From positions 1 to 35,951 of the forward strand of contig CAIJXG010000037.1 of assembly GCA_903824505.1 (NCBI GenBank): a DNA stretch of 35,951 nt. The letters run 5' to 3'. Each line of letters begins with the position of its first letter. The first letter of the stretch is position 1. Under the pieces are notes generated by a model. That model was not told the DNA's origin, searched no databases, and saw only the letters and a program-made list of their open reading frames with translations. Positions 7,830 to 15,527 of the stretch are shown piece by piece. This stretch comes from an uncultured Pseudomonadota bacterium (GTDB lineage: Bacteria; Pseudomonadota; Alphaproteobacteria; UBA9219). The position numbers were made by a program, and so were the translations under genes.

Positions 7830-9098
7830 TTAAATTCTTACATCCACATAGGCGCTGCGGCGCAGGTCGCGCATCAGATGTTGGGCTTGGCGCTCAAGCT
7901 TTTCGGTGCCCAGCGAACGAACAATGCCCTCGCGGTCGATGTCACCGCCGTCAGTACGGGCGCAGACCATCAGCACGACAAGGCCTTTATCGGTGGTCAG
8001 TGGCGCACTAAGCCCCCCGACCGGAAGCGAGGCGATTTTGCCGGTGATCCAATCGGGCGCTTTGGACGGGTTCATGTCTCCCAAAGTCTGGCTTTTCCAT
8101 TTGGGGAAACGCGCCCCAAGATCCGACGCGCTCGCGCAGGATTTCAGCGTGCCACGAATCTTTTCGGCTTCCTCTTTAGCTGTTCCGGCTTCCTCAGCCC
8201 CTGCAGGACGAAAAAGCTGCAGCAAAGAAACTGTTGCTTTGTCGGGATCGCCCAGCGCAACGGTACGGGCCTCTCGCACGCCCAGAATATGATAGCCGCC
8301 CGGCGTTTGGATCGGATCGCTGATCTTGCCTTCCGCAATATCGGGCAAGACTTTGTTCAATTCAGGCGCAAGCTGTCCTTGCTGAATCCAACCGATATCG
8401 CCCCCCTGCGCCGCCCCCGCGCCTTGAGAAAACTGCCGCGCAACTGCGCCGAAACTCGCGCCACTGCGGATCTTTTGAACCATATCCTCGGCCACTTGCC
8501 GAACCTGATCGGAATCCTTTTGCTGATCCGTCGGCAGGAAAATTTCGCTGACCAGATATTCTCTTTTCCCTGCATTGGCGCGAATACGCTCAATTACCGC
8601 ATCGACCTCTTCATCGCTGACCTCGATCGAAGACCTGACCTCGCGCTGAATCACCTTGCTCCACAAAATGCCGTTGCGTACCTGCGCTTCCAACGCGCGA
8701 ACCGAGGCCCCCCGCGCCGTCACAAATGTCCGCATATCCCCTGTGATCTTGTTGTCCTTCCCGATTTTCTCCAGCGCATGATCCAGCTCGGCCGCCGAGA
8801 CGCTCAGCCCCAGCCGCTTAGCCTCTTGGGCCTGAAGCACCTCATCCAGTTGCGCCCGCAAAATCTGCGGAAATAAATGGCTGCGAACATCTTGCGTATC
8901 CGGCAAGCCCGAAGATAAAAGCGCCAGCCCCAGCCTTTGATCCAAATCAACCGTTGTAACGACTGTATCATTCACGACAGCCGCGATTTGGGCGCCAGAA
9001 TGGGCCGAAGGCGCAGCCGAGGCCGCATCCCCCACGCGCTGCGCCCAAGCGGGACAAGACAGAAGCAAAAACGGCACAAGCCAAAGAAGTTTTTTCAT
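7830..9098 (-). CDS. surA: SurA-like periplasmic peptidyl-prolyl isomerase/chaperone
   Basis: The 422-residue protein begins with a clear signal peptide (MKKLLWLVPFLLLSCPAWA). It then has a SurA N-terminal helical chaperone domain (about residues 35-170, starting IAAVVNDTVVTTVDLDQRL) and a parvulin PpiC rotamase domain near 175-280, marked by VSEIFLP, VARQFSQG, GGDIGWIQQGQLAPE and IQTPGGYHILGV. A second, less conserved rotamase-like region follows. SurA proteins escort unfolded outer-membrane proteins across the periplasm to the BAM complex. BamB is encoded about 5 kb away. The usual alphaproteobacterial neighbours lptD, pdxA and rsmA are absent. The asparaginase gene follows closely on the same strand. 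Confidence 0.88.
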   Translation of the reverse strand: MKKLLWLVPFLLLSCPAWAQRVGDAASAAPSAHSGAQIAAVVNDTVVTTVDLDQRLGLALLSSGLPDTQDVRSHLFPQILRAQLDEVLQAQEAKRLGLSVSAAELDHALEKIGKDNKITGDMRTFVTARGASVRALEAQVRNGILWSKVIQREVRSSIEVSDEEVDAVIERIRANAGKREYLVSEIFLPTDQQKDSDQVRQVAEDMVQKIRSGASFGAVARQFSQGAGAAQGGDIGWIQQGQLAPELNKVLPDIAEGKISDPIQTPGGYHILGVREARTVALGDPDKATVSLLQLFRPAGAEEAGTAKEEAEKIRGTLKSCASASDLGARFPKWKSQTLGDMNPSKAPDWITGKIASLPVGGLSAPLTTDKGLVVLMVCARTDGGDIDREGIVRSLGTEKLERQAQHLMRDLRRSAYVDVRI

Positions 9099-9805
9099 CG
9101 CACGACCTTGAGGATCAAGATTAAGGCTAAAACCGGAAAGGAATCCCCCCAGATATACTCGGGCTCCTTCGGAACCCTCACGTTTTGTCCGCGCAAAAGG
9201 CGCATCAGCTTCGCTGAGCGCGTGTTTTGCACGGAGCAGAATACTCGGCTTTCCAAGGAAACCGAGTATAGAGAAAAAGACGGGCGCGAGGGGGAACTCT
9301 CTTCCGATTTTAGCCTAAGGTCACCCTTATCACAAAAAAGACCGAGTCAACATCCCTGAGAGAAGGGATAAAGCGATACAGTGAAATGACAGAATATGAC
9401 GCAAAAACAGCCGTCACCGTCTGAAACCAACCCAACTGCGCTTTCGAAAAAAACACAATCTCTTCAACATCATCAAGCCCACAGAGCTGCCCCACAAACA
9501 ACACAAACAAAATCTCTGGCAAAATCTCTGGCAATGGGTGCACAACCCGAAACGGCAGACGAGGACCGGGTACATCCTCCATCCATGCCGTGCAAATTTC
9601 TTCCGTTGCTTGCTTTTTCTCCATCTTCGCCTCCCTGCTTGTTGTTGCGAGGCTTATGGAGAATCATACCTTTTGTTAATCTCACGAATCCTTCCGCTTT
9701 CCAAGGAAACCGAGTATAAATGATGAAAACACCCTGCACATAATCTTTGACAGACTTTCGGCGCTCCGATAGGGTTCAAAATCACCTTCTTTTTATGCGC
9801 TTTTC
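9099..9805. other. 0.7-kb repeat-rich gap upstream of mlaE, no convincing gene
   Basis: A 29-base near-palindrome spans 9241-9269 (arms atactcgg and ccgagtat). Its right part recurs as a 23-base direct repeat at 9248-9270 and 9696-9718 (ttccaaggaaaccgagtata shared). The segment 9379-9416 repeats 6453-6490. A short tandem of caaaatctctgg lies near 9510-9535. A minus-strand frame at 9310-9624 starts 5 bases after a GGGAGG site, but it runs through the shared repeat and resembles no family I know, so I do not call it a gene. Confidence 0.7.
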
Positions 9806-10582
9806 ATGAATCCTCTCGCCCTTATTGGCCGCACGCTGCTGGACTTTCTTGCTGCCGTCGGGCAGGTCGCATGGTTTGCGCTGTGCTCAACCCGCCATTG
9901 TTTCTTGCCGCCTTTTTATCTTAGGCAAGTCGCGCGGCAATTTGTGGATATCGGTTATTATTCGCTTCCTGTCGTAGGCTTGACCGCTCTTTTTACGGGC
10001 ATGGTGCTGGCGCTTCAAAGCCATACTGGCTTCGCGCGGTTTGACGCCGAAAGCGCTATTCCAACTGTCGTTGTCCTGTCGATCACGCGCGAGCTTGGCC
10101 CTGTCATGGCAGGGCTTATGGTTGCGGGGCGCATAGGGGCTGCCATTGCTGCAGAGCTAGGCACTATGCGGGTGACCGAGCAAATCGACGCGCTGACAAC
10201 CCTTTCAACGAACCCTTATAAATATCTAATTGTCCCGCGCCTTGTGGCTGGTGTTTTCGTCCTTCCTTTCCTTGTGTTGGTGGCCGATATCATTGGGGTT
10301 TTCGGGGGCTTTTTGGTCTGTGTCTATGATCTGAAATTCAACGCGGCGAACTATATCGCCCAAAGCTGGCAATATCTGGAACACCGCGATGTCGCCTCTG
10401 GCCTTTGGAAGGCCGCCGTTTTCGGCTATATCATCACGCTGATGGGCTGCTATCAGGGGTTTACCTCCAAAGGCGGCGCGCAAGGCGTCGGCGCCGCAAC
10501 CACCAATGCCGTCGTCACAGCCTCTATCCTTATCCTTGTCACAAATTACCTGATGACAGGGTTGTTCTTCGCCGGAAAATAA
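9806..10582 (+). CDS. mlaE: MlaE, permease of the Mla phospholipid transporter
   Basis: MlaE forms the membrane dimer of the MlaFEDB complex. The 258-residue product has about five to six hydrophobic segments and the MlaE/YrbE blocks GLTALFTGMVLALQ near residues 58-71, SITRELGPVMAGLMVAGRIG near 92-111, and AAELGTMRVTEQIDAL near 114-129. The C-terminal region GCYQGFTSKGGAQGVGAATT matches the family. The gene is followed after 3 bases by mlaF, an arrangement expected for the permease-ATPase pair. The first ATG gives the family N-terminus, although no strong ribosome site precedes it. Confidence 0.94.
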   Translation: MNPLALIGRTLLDFLAAVGQVAWFALCSTRHCFLPPFYLRQVARQFVDIGYYSLPVVGLTALFTGMVLALQSHTGFARFDAESAIPTVVVLSITRELGPVMAGLMVAGRIGAAIAAELGTMRVTEQIDALTTLSTNPYKYLIVPRLVAGVFVLPFLVLVADIIGVFGGFLVCVYDLKFNAANYIAQSWQYLEHRDVASGLWKAAVFGYIITLMGCYQGFTSKGGAQGVGAATTNAVVTASILILVTNYLMTGLFFAGK

Positions 10583-10585
10583 CCC

Positions 10586-11362
10586 ATGGCTCCCGTCCCC
10601 AAAATCGACCTTTCCGGCCTTGTAAAGGGTTTTGGATCGAAACCCGTCTTGCGCGGCATTGATTTAAGCGTCAATAAAGGCGAATCGCTTGTGATCATCG
10701 GCGGCTCAGGGACAGGAAAATCCGTGACCCTGAAATGCATTCTGGGGCTTTTGCGCGCGGATCAGGGAAAAATTCTGATTGATGGACAAGATACAACGCG
10801 GCTGCGTGGCGAGGCACTGGACGCCCATCAGGCAAAGTTCGGCATGTTGTTTCAGGGATCCGCTTTGTTCGACTCGCTGCCCGTTTGGAAAAATGTAGCT
10901 TTCAAACTGATCCAAGCCCAACATTTGCCCGCCAAAGAGGCAAAAGACCGCGCCATCGCGACGTTAGCCTCCGTCGGCCTGTCCCCAGAGATCGCTGATT
11001 TGTATCCGGCCGAACTTTCAGGCGGCATGCAAAAACGCGTGGCGTTGGCTCGGGCAATTGCGGCGCGGCCGGAGATTATTTTCTTTGACGAGCCGACCAC
11101 GGGTCTCGACCCCATCATGGCCGATGTGATCAATGAGCTGATCGTCAAAGGCGTGCGCGAAGTTGGCGCGACGGCGCTATCGATCACTCATGATATGGCC
11201 AGCGCGCGCAAAATCGCCGACCGGATTGCCATGCTGTATGAGGGGCGCATCATCTGGCACGGCCCCACACGAGATATCGACCACAGCGGCAATCCCTATG
11301 TGGATCAGTTTATCCATGGCCGCGCCGAAGGGCCCATTAAAATGCAAGTGCGCCGCGCGTGA
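10586..11362 (+). CDS. mlaF: MlaF, ATPase of the Mla phospholipid transporter
   Basis: This 258-residue ABC ATPase energises the Mla lipid transporter on the cytoplasmic face. Walker A is GGSGTGKSVTLK (about residues 38-49), the Q-loop lies in FGMLFQGSALFDS, the signature is LSGGMQKRVALARA near 146-159, Walker B is IIFFDEPTTGLDP near 168-180, and the H-loop is SITHD near 202-206. The FQGSALFDSL and GGMQKR wording is characteristic of MlaF-type rather than generic ABC proteins. It begins 3 bases after mlaE and overlaps the DUF167 gene by 4 bases, so the three genes probably share one transcript. Confidence 0.95.
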   Translation: MAPVPKIDLSGLVKGFGSKPVLRGIDLSVNKGESLVIIGGSGTGKSVTLKCILGLLRADQGKILIDGQDTTRLRGEALDAHQAKFGMLFQGSALFDSLPVWKNVAFKLIQAQHLPAKEAKDRAIATLASVGLSPEIADLYPAELSGGMQKRVALARAIAARPEIIFFDEPTTGLDPIMADVINELIVKGVREVGATALSITHDMASARKIADRIAMLYEGRIIWHGPTRDIDHSGNPYVDQFIHGRAEGPIKMQVRRA

Positions 11363-11664
11363 GGGGAGATGTTCTAACGGTTTTTGACGGCGGTGTTCGG
11401 CTGAGCGTGCGCGTCAAGCCGGGATCTAAACGCCTTACCCCTCTGCAAATCGTGGATATTGGCGAGGGCCAAAGGGCGTTGGAGGTTGCGGTGGCAGCCG
11501 CGGCTCAGGACGGCAAAGCCAACCGCGCCGTCATCGAGCGTCTGGCTGCCCTTTGGGGTCTTCCCAAAAACAGGGTGCGGATTAAGTCCGGCACCAACGG
11601 GCGGCTAAAGATTCTAGAAATTGCAGGGGACCCGATCCTGTTAAGAACGCGGCTTGGTTTTTAA
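11359..11664 (+). CDS. DUF167 (YggU) family protein
   Basis: The 101-residue product belongs to the DUF167/YggU family, small proteins of unknown function. Family blocks are LSVRVKPGSKR near residues 15-25, AAAQDGKANRAVIERLA near 47-63 and VRIKSGTNGRLKILEI near 73-88. I use the GTG at 11359, which overlaps the mlaF stop codon in a GTGA arrangement and implies translational coupling. The gene often travels with unrelated housekeeping neighbours, so a link to Mla function should not be assumed. The following gap to the tRNA-Ser shows no terminator I can be sure of. Confidence 0.87.
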   Translation: MRGDVLTVFDGGVRLSVRVKPGSKRLTPLQIVDIGEGQRALEVAVAAAAQDGKANRAVIERLAALWGLPKNRVRIKSGTNGRLKILEIAGDPILLRTRLGF

Positions 11665-11791
11665 CGAGGATCCACACGATGCATGACTCCCAACGGCTCA
11701 ATCGAGAGACGATCCGCGCATAAAGGGGGGGAGAAGAACCCGAAGCAAATTTATAACATATTGAAATATAACACAAATATAAGATAAATGG

Positions 11792-11878
11792 CGGAGGGGA
11801 TGAGATTCGAACTCACGAAACGGTTACCCGTTTACACACTTTCCAGGCGTGCGCCTTCAACCGCTCGGCCACCCCTCC
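11792..11878 (-). tRNA. tRNA-Ser (anticodon GGA)
   Basis: The minus strand folds as a class II tRNA of about 87 bases. The acceptor stem is GGAGGGG/CCCCTCC, the anticodon loop CTGGAAA gives GGA, and there is a long variable arm around GTAAACGGGTAACCGTTTC. The T arm GAGTTCGAATCTC is canonical, the discriminator is G, and CCA is encoded at 11789-11791. It lies downstream of the icmD-icmJ pair on the same strand, separated by about 290 bases. Confidence 0.97.
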
Positions 11879-11895
11879 TATTGGAATAAAAACCA

Positions 11896-12013
11896 TGAAT
11901 CAGTGATTCTAGAAGCAGGAAGAGACCAAGCTGTTGAAAGGCTCGCGAGGGGGGGGACTCAGAAGCTCTCCCCTTGCACCCTCTCCATTCTCTACTTTCA
12001 GAACTACTGAATC
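11896..12013. repeat. Inverted intergenic repeat of the ttcagcaattct family
   Basis: The plus strand at 11896-11925 (gaatcagtgattctagaagc...) and the minus strand at 11983-12013 (gattcagtagttctgaaagt...) are imperfect inverted copies. The right arm resembles the plus-strand sequence at 35827-35858 near the window end (ttcagcaattctaaaagtag, then a G/A-rich tail with gatggag). The rest of the gap 11879-12168 shows no gene and no remnant of icmB. Confidence 0.5.
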
Positions 12014-12168
12014 TTGGATTTCGCCTTTTAAATTCTCTCTTCTCAACCCCGATTCACTCAAGGCGAGGCGGTTATACCCCGCTTTACCCGCCAAGAAAAC
12101 AGAAAAAGCGTGCACGAAAAACGCCGTTTTCTTTGAGAAGATTGAGAAGGAAAAGACCCAACGGTCGG

Positions 12169-12822
12169 TCACGCCGCGATCTTGTCGAGCCATTCGCGCC
12201 AAGAGTCGGGCTGTAAATCGGCGAAGGGGCCTTGGGCAGAGCGCCAGAATTTAACGATCTGCGGAAAGATATTTGTTTCGCCCTGACGTCCGTGAATCCA
12301 GTATTTATCAAGCGGCATAAGCCGCACGCCCTCAAGCTTGCGTACCGCGTCGGCCCGCTGAGGCTCGGTCAAATTTTCTTGAAGAACAGTCGCAAGAAGA
12401 AGCGGGTCATCGCTGCCTAAGCGTTTCTTGGCATCGGTGCGACGCGCCATTAACGCGTCAAGGGCGCGGGTCGCAGCGTCAAACATCTCCCCCGCTTCAT
12501 CCGCCCGTGCGACATAAATAGCCCGCGCCATGTGATGAAGGTCGGTTTGAGAAATCTCTGGCAGCCAGATCAAAACGCCACTTCCGGCCAGCCCAGCACG
12601 ATCCAACGCCACAACTTGCTCGCAGAAGCTGCAGGCTGTGACGGTATCCCCTTCGTAGGGAACACAACGCTGATATTGGATCGACCGGAAGCCGCAAAAC
12701 CTGCATGTAAACTGATCGCGCTGGAAAATCTTTTCCATATGCGCTTTCGACAGGGTTTTCGGCCTTCCGCCCTCGGTGGCGGACGTAGATCCGACACCGA
12801 GGGTTAACGGAAGAAAAGTCAA
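12169..12822 (-). CDS. icmJ: IcmJ/DotN-like component of a type IVB secretion coupling complex
   Basis: In Legionella, DotN (IcmJ) is a zinc-binding protein of the DotL-DotM-DotN coupling complex that receives effectors for the Dot/Icm channel. I start at TTG 12822 with GAGG 8 bases upstream, giving 217 residues against about 208 in Legionella. Blocks resembling IcmJ are FQRDQFTCRFCGFRSIQYQR, ending near residue 46, with the first Cys-X2-Cys, a second pair in TACSFCEQVVALDRAGLAG near 55-73, and WLPEISQTDL near 79-88. The end (WRSAQGPFADLQPDSW) also resembles IcmJ. The open frame runs further upstream through icmD, but that part is an overlap shadow. It follows icmD by 10 bases, the same gene order as Legionella icmD-icmJ. 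The expected next gene, icmB, is absent. Confidence 0.85.
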   Translation of the reverse strand: MTFLPLTLGVGSTSATEGGRPKTLSKAHMEKIFQRDQFTCRFCGFRSIQYQRCVPYEGDTVTACSFCEQVVALDRAGLAGSGVLIWLPEISQTDLHHMARAIYVARADEAGEMFDAATRALDALMARRTDAKKRLGSDDPLLLATVLQENLTEPQRADAVRKLEGVRLMPLDKYWIHGRQGETNIFPQIVKFWRSAQGPFADLQPDSWREWLDKIAA

Positions 12823-12832
12823 AGAACGAGCC

Positions 12833-13222
12833 TCAGAAGGTGATGCCGGAGCCAAAAGTTGGTGTCCCCCCCTGCAGCGTGCCGGATCCCGTATGCTGCA
12901 ACATACCAACAAGAGACGGTGCCGTGATAAAGGCCGCGCTCGCGCCGATACGTCCCAAAGGTGGGCCAATCGGATTGCTGCCCGGATTGTCCGAATGCTT
13001 CTTCAGACCGGCAATGCCAGCGACACCCATGACCGTCCCCAAGCCGTAACTGACATAGCTGACGACTTTAATAAAAGGCTGAGCAATGGAGGTCTGTGCA
13101 GCATCCACAGAGCCCTGCAACTGTGCCATCGCATCCGTTGGGATGATGAGGGCGAAAGCCGCCGCGACCGTCAGGCCGAGCATGACGTCTTGGGCCAGCT
13201 TAGTTTTCAAGATGTTCTTCAT
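12833..13222 (-). CDS. icmD: IcmD/DotP-like type IVB secretion membrane protein
   Basis: The 129-residue product has a cleavable-looking N-terminal hydrophobic segment ending in AMA (about residue 33) and two further membrane segments, near residues 50-72 and 92-112. The central block SYGLGTVMGVAGIAGLKKHS followed by DNPGSNPIGPPLGRIGA (about residues 57-92) resembles IcmD/DotP of Legionella, which has KAHKDNP and a similar length of about 132 residues. IcmD is an inner-membrane component of the Dot/Icm apparatus with an undefined role. A good ribosome site (GGAGG, 7 bases) precedes the ATG. It is the upstream partner of icmJ. The short, simple sequence makes the family call less secure than IcmJ, but the conserved neighbour supports it. 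Confidence 0.78.
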   Translation of the reverse strand: MKNILKTKLAQDVMLGLTVAAAFALIIPTDAMAQLQGSVDAAQTSIAQPFIKVVSYVSYGLGTVMGVAGIAGLKKHSDNPGSNPIGPPLGRIGASAAFITAPSLVGMLQHTGSGTLQGGTPTFGSGITF

Positions 13223-13518
13223 AGGTTTTCCTCCGTTGGGTTTCAGGGTTTAAATGGTTCAACTTTTAGCCTCACTTAAGGAATATACTACATTTTCCCC
13301 CTTAATAAAAGGTTAAAAACAGTGACTAACTTACCCTGTTTTTGAACTTTGACATCACTTTTTTGAAAACCCTTTTGAATCAAGTGGATGCATGAAAAGA
13401 TTCTCTCTCTAACGCGGAAAGGGCGGTTTCAAAATGAGTTAAATTATGCGCGGGCGCAGTATAAATCGCCCTACGTCCCTTCTTGCATCTCTTCTTCTAA
13501 GCCCCTATCTTGCGGGGC
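13223..13518. promoter_or_regulatory. Divergent intergenic region between icmD and the TPR-bamB operon
   Basis: This 296-base gap separates two divergent units and is notably AT-rich in its icmD-proximal half. A TATAAA box lies at 13460-13465, about 54 bases before the plus-strand TPR gene. On the minus strand a TATATT box lies about 60 bases before icmD. Neither has a strong matching -35 element, so the positions are only suggestive. No open reading frame or repeat was recognised. Confidence 0.4.
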
Positions 13519-14187
13519 ATGACAGATCCTAACGCTTCTCTTCTCCAAGAAATTCAGGAAGACCTGAACCGCCAGAGGCTCCAAGCCTTTTGGACGCGGT
13601 ATGGGATCGGACTTGGCGCCGTTGCTTTGGCCCTTGTTGTGGCAACGGCGGGGGTGAGCGTTTGGCATGGACAGAAGCTTAAAAACGAGCAACGCCTGAC
13701 AACCGATCTTCTGACAACGGCAAAGTCTGAGAGCGCATCGGCCGCATCTCTCGATGCGCTGGCCGCTTTTGCGTCTAAGCCCGAGAACATAGCCTCAACC
13801 CAAGCCGCCATTGCCTTACTTCAGGCAGGCGCGATGGCGGTTGAGCAGAATGATGTCCCCAAGGCGGTTCGGCTTTTTGACCAAGTCGCCCAAAACCCCA
13901 AGACAGACTCTGCCTTTCGGCAATTGGGGGATTTGCTCTCGGTGCAAGCCCAATTGGATTGGGGCGATGCCGCTGCTTTATCCTTGCGTTTACAGCCCTT
14001 AACGCTTGAGGGCAGACCGTGGCGTTTTTCCGCATTAGAGGCACAGGGATATTTGGCTTTGCGCATGGGCGATGCCGAACGCGCCAAACAGATTTTCCGC
14101 GATTTGTCCCAAGACGCCCGTGTTCCCTCCACGATGGGCGCGCGCGCGACCGATATTTTGCACGGCTTAAAAGGAGCGGGCGGATGA
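13519..14187 (+). CDS. YfgM-like membrane-anchored tetratricopeptide protein
   Basis: The product starts at ATG 13519 (MTDPNASLLQEIQEDLNRQR) and has about 222 residues. It has a short cytoplasmic head, one membrane anchor near residues 28-47 (YGIGLGAVALALVVATAGVS), and a periplasmic helical region with degenerate TPR repeats. The repeats are clearest at AVRLFDQVAQNPKTDSAFRQ and LALRMGDAERAKQIFRDL. Proteins of this architecture precede bamB in many alphaproteobacteria and resemble YfgM, which interacts with periplasmic chaperones. Here it overlaps bamB by 4 bases (ATGA), so the two are translationally coupled. The function is inferred from architecture and neighbour only. Confidence 0.8.
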   Translation: MTDPNASLLQEIQEDLNRQRLQAFWTRYGIGLGAVALALVVATAGVSVWHGQKLKNEQRLTTDLLTTAKSESASAASLDALAAFASKPENIASTQAAIALLQAGAMAVEQNDVPKAVRLFDQVAQNPKTDSAFRQLGDLLSVQAQLDWGDAAALSLRLQPLTLEGRPWRFSALEAQGYLALRMGDAERAKQIFRDLSQDARVPSTMGARATDILHGLKGAGG

Positions 14188-15503
14188 CACGGCACGCCTC
14201 TTGGCTTCTTGTTGCGTCCCTTTTGTTCCTTGCGGCATGCAGTGATTCGGCTAACAAAATCGGCTCGACTCTCAAAGGGGATCGAGTCCCCGCCATCCAA
14301 GCTACCCATGAAATCCAGCCGGATTCGGCCCTGAAAGACTCAAAGCCTTTGCTGCCACCTTCTGTGGTGACCCAATCTTGGCCTCAAGCAGGGTATGACA
14401 CCCTTCATGTGCTGCCCGCGTTGGACGCCGCTTCCTCTCCCCATCTTTTGTGGCGCGACTCCATCGGGGCTGGGTCTGGGTCGGATCAGAAGCTTCTCGC
14501 TTCGCCAGTCGCAGGGCGCGAGTCTATCTATGCGATGGATGCCAAGGGCGTTGTCTCGGCACTCGATCTTGAAACCGGACACAAGAAATGGACGTTTGAT
14601 ACGACTCCTAAAGAGCGCGATGATCCCGCGATGGGGGGCGGTTTGGCGCTGGACGGTCCTACGCTTTTTGCAACAACGGGCTTTGGCGAGGTTCTGGCCA
14701 TAGATGCCGGAACAGGGGTTTTAAAATGGCGCAAAGCCCTTCTGAACCCCTTGCGTGCTGCGCCAACGGTCGCGGAGGGCCGCGTCTATGCCCTGAGCAT
14801 CGCAAATGATCTGAATGCGCTGGACGCGGAAACGGGTGAGATTTTGTGGCATCAGGCGGGGGCGAGCGAGAGCGCGACTTTGATGGGGGCCTCAAGTCCT
14901 GCTGTCATTGAGGATACTGTCATTGCTGCCTACAATTCCGGTGAAATTTTTGCGCTGCGCGCTCAAAATGGACGGGCCTTATGGAATTATATGTTGGCCG
15001 CACCGGCTTCCGTCGGCGCGTTGCCTGCGATTGCGGATATCAGAGGCCTTCCGGTTGTTGATCGCGGTGCCGTCTATGCCATTAGTCATAGCGGCCGGAT
15101 CGCGGCGATTGACCAACGCACGGGCGAACGTTTGTGGGAATCCGATATTGGCGGCATCAACACGCCTGTTTTGGCCGAAGACGCTCTTTTCCTTTATGGG
15201 GGCGATCATCAGCTTATGGCGCTTGCGCGCGTGAATGGCCGCGTGATGTGGATCCGGTCTTTGGATAAACGTGAAAAACCCGAGGAGCCAGATTCTGACC
15301 CCTTAGTTTGGACAGGACCTCTTTTGGCCCATGATCGGCTCTGGATGGTGAATTCGGCTGGATTTCTCATCGCTTTTTCGCCCGATGACGGTGCGCCGCT
15401 TGAGCGGATCGAGTTGGGTTCCCCGGCTTACCTCTCACCTATTCTTGTCAACAAGACCCTTTACATTCTGACGGATGAGGGGAAACTTGTGGCCCTCAGG
15501 TAA
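14184..15503 (+). CDS. bamB: BamB-like outer-membrane assembly lipoprotein (PQQ-type beta-propeller)
   Basis: BamB is the beta-propeller lipoprotein of the BAM complex that assembles outer-membrane proteins. The ATG at 14184 overlaps the preceding stop and has AAGGAG 8 bases upstream. The 439-residue product begins with a lipoprotein signal and lipobox LAAC (Cys19). Repeated propeller blades follow, each with the AxDxxTGxxxW pattern: ALDLETGHKKW, AIDAGTGVLKW, ALDAETGEILW and AIDQRTGERLW. In many alphaproteobacteria the next gene is der; here kdpC follows after 24 bases. The longer open frame upstream of 14184 is the TPR gene read in another frame. Confidence 0.9.
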   Translation: MTRHASWLLVASLLFLAACSDSANKIGSTLKGDRVPAIQATHEIQPDSALKDSKPLLPPSVVTQSWPQAGYDTLHVLPALDAASSPHLLWRDSIGAGSGSDQKLLASPVAGRESIYAMDAKGVVSALDLETGHKKWTFDTTPKERDDPAMGGGLALDGPTLFATTGFGEVLAIDAGTGVLKWRKALLNPLRAAPTVAEGRVYALSIANDLNALDAETGEILWHQAGASESATLMGASSPAVIEDTVIAAYNSGEIFALRAQNGRALWNYMLAAPASVGALPAIADIRGLPVVDRGAVYAISHSGRIAAIDQRTGERLWESDIGGINTPVLAEDALFLYGGDHQLMALARVNGRVMWIRSLDKREKPEEPDSDPLVWTGPLLAHDRLWMVNSAGFLIAFSPDDGAPLERIELGSPAYLSPILVNKTLYILTDEGKLVALR

Positions 15504-15527
15504 GGTTTTAGACCAAAAGGTTTTCCC

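Noticed and set aside
7818-8876. 352-codon plus-strand frame opposite the SurA-like gene
   Set aside because: The minus-strand frame has a signal peptide and parvulin domain. The plus frame is Arg/Pro-rich with no ribosome site or family resemblance.
9508-9536. Possible CRISPR-like short repeats (caaaatctctgg twice)
   Set aside because: Only two adjacent copies with no spacer; a simple tandem duplication.
9310-9624. Minus-strand 104-codon frame with a GGGAGG site before its ATG
   Set aside because: It runs through the repeat shared with 6453-6490 and has no recognisable family; the ribosome site alone is not enough.
9396-9719. Plus-strand 107-codon frame upstream of mlaE
   Set aside because: Low-complexity composition and overlap with the direct repeats; no homology or start signal.
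11934-12254. Frames on both strands between tRNA-Ser and icmJ, considered as a remnant of icmB
   Set aside because: No ATPase motif or resemblance to DotO/IcmB; the stretch contains inverted repeats and overlaps the icmJ end.
12823-12969. N-terminal extension of icmJ
   Set aside because: It overlaps icmD in another frame and shows no similarity to IcmJ. The TTG at 12822 with GAGG upstream fits family length.
14019-14183. N-terminal extension of bamB
   Set aside because: It lies inside the TPR gene in another frame; the lipoprotein signal starts at 14184 with a good ribosome site.
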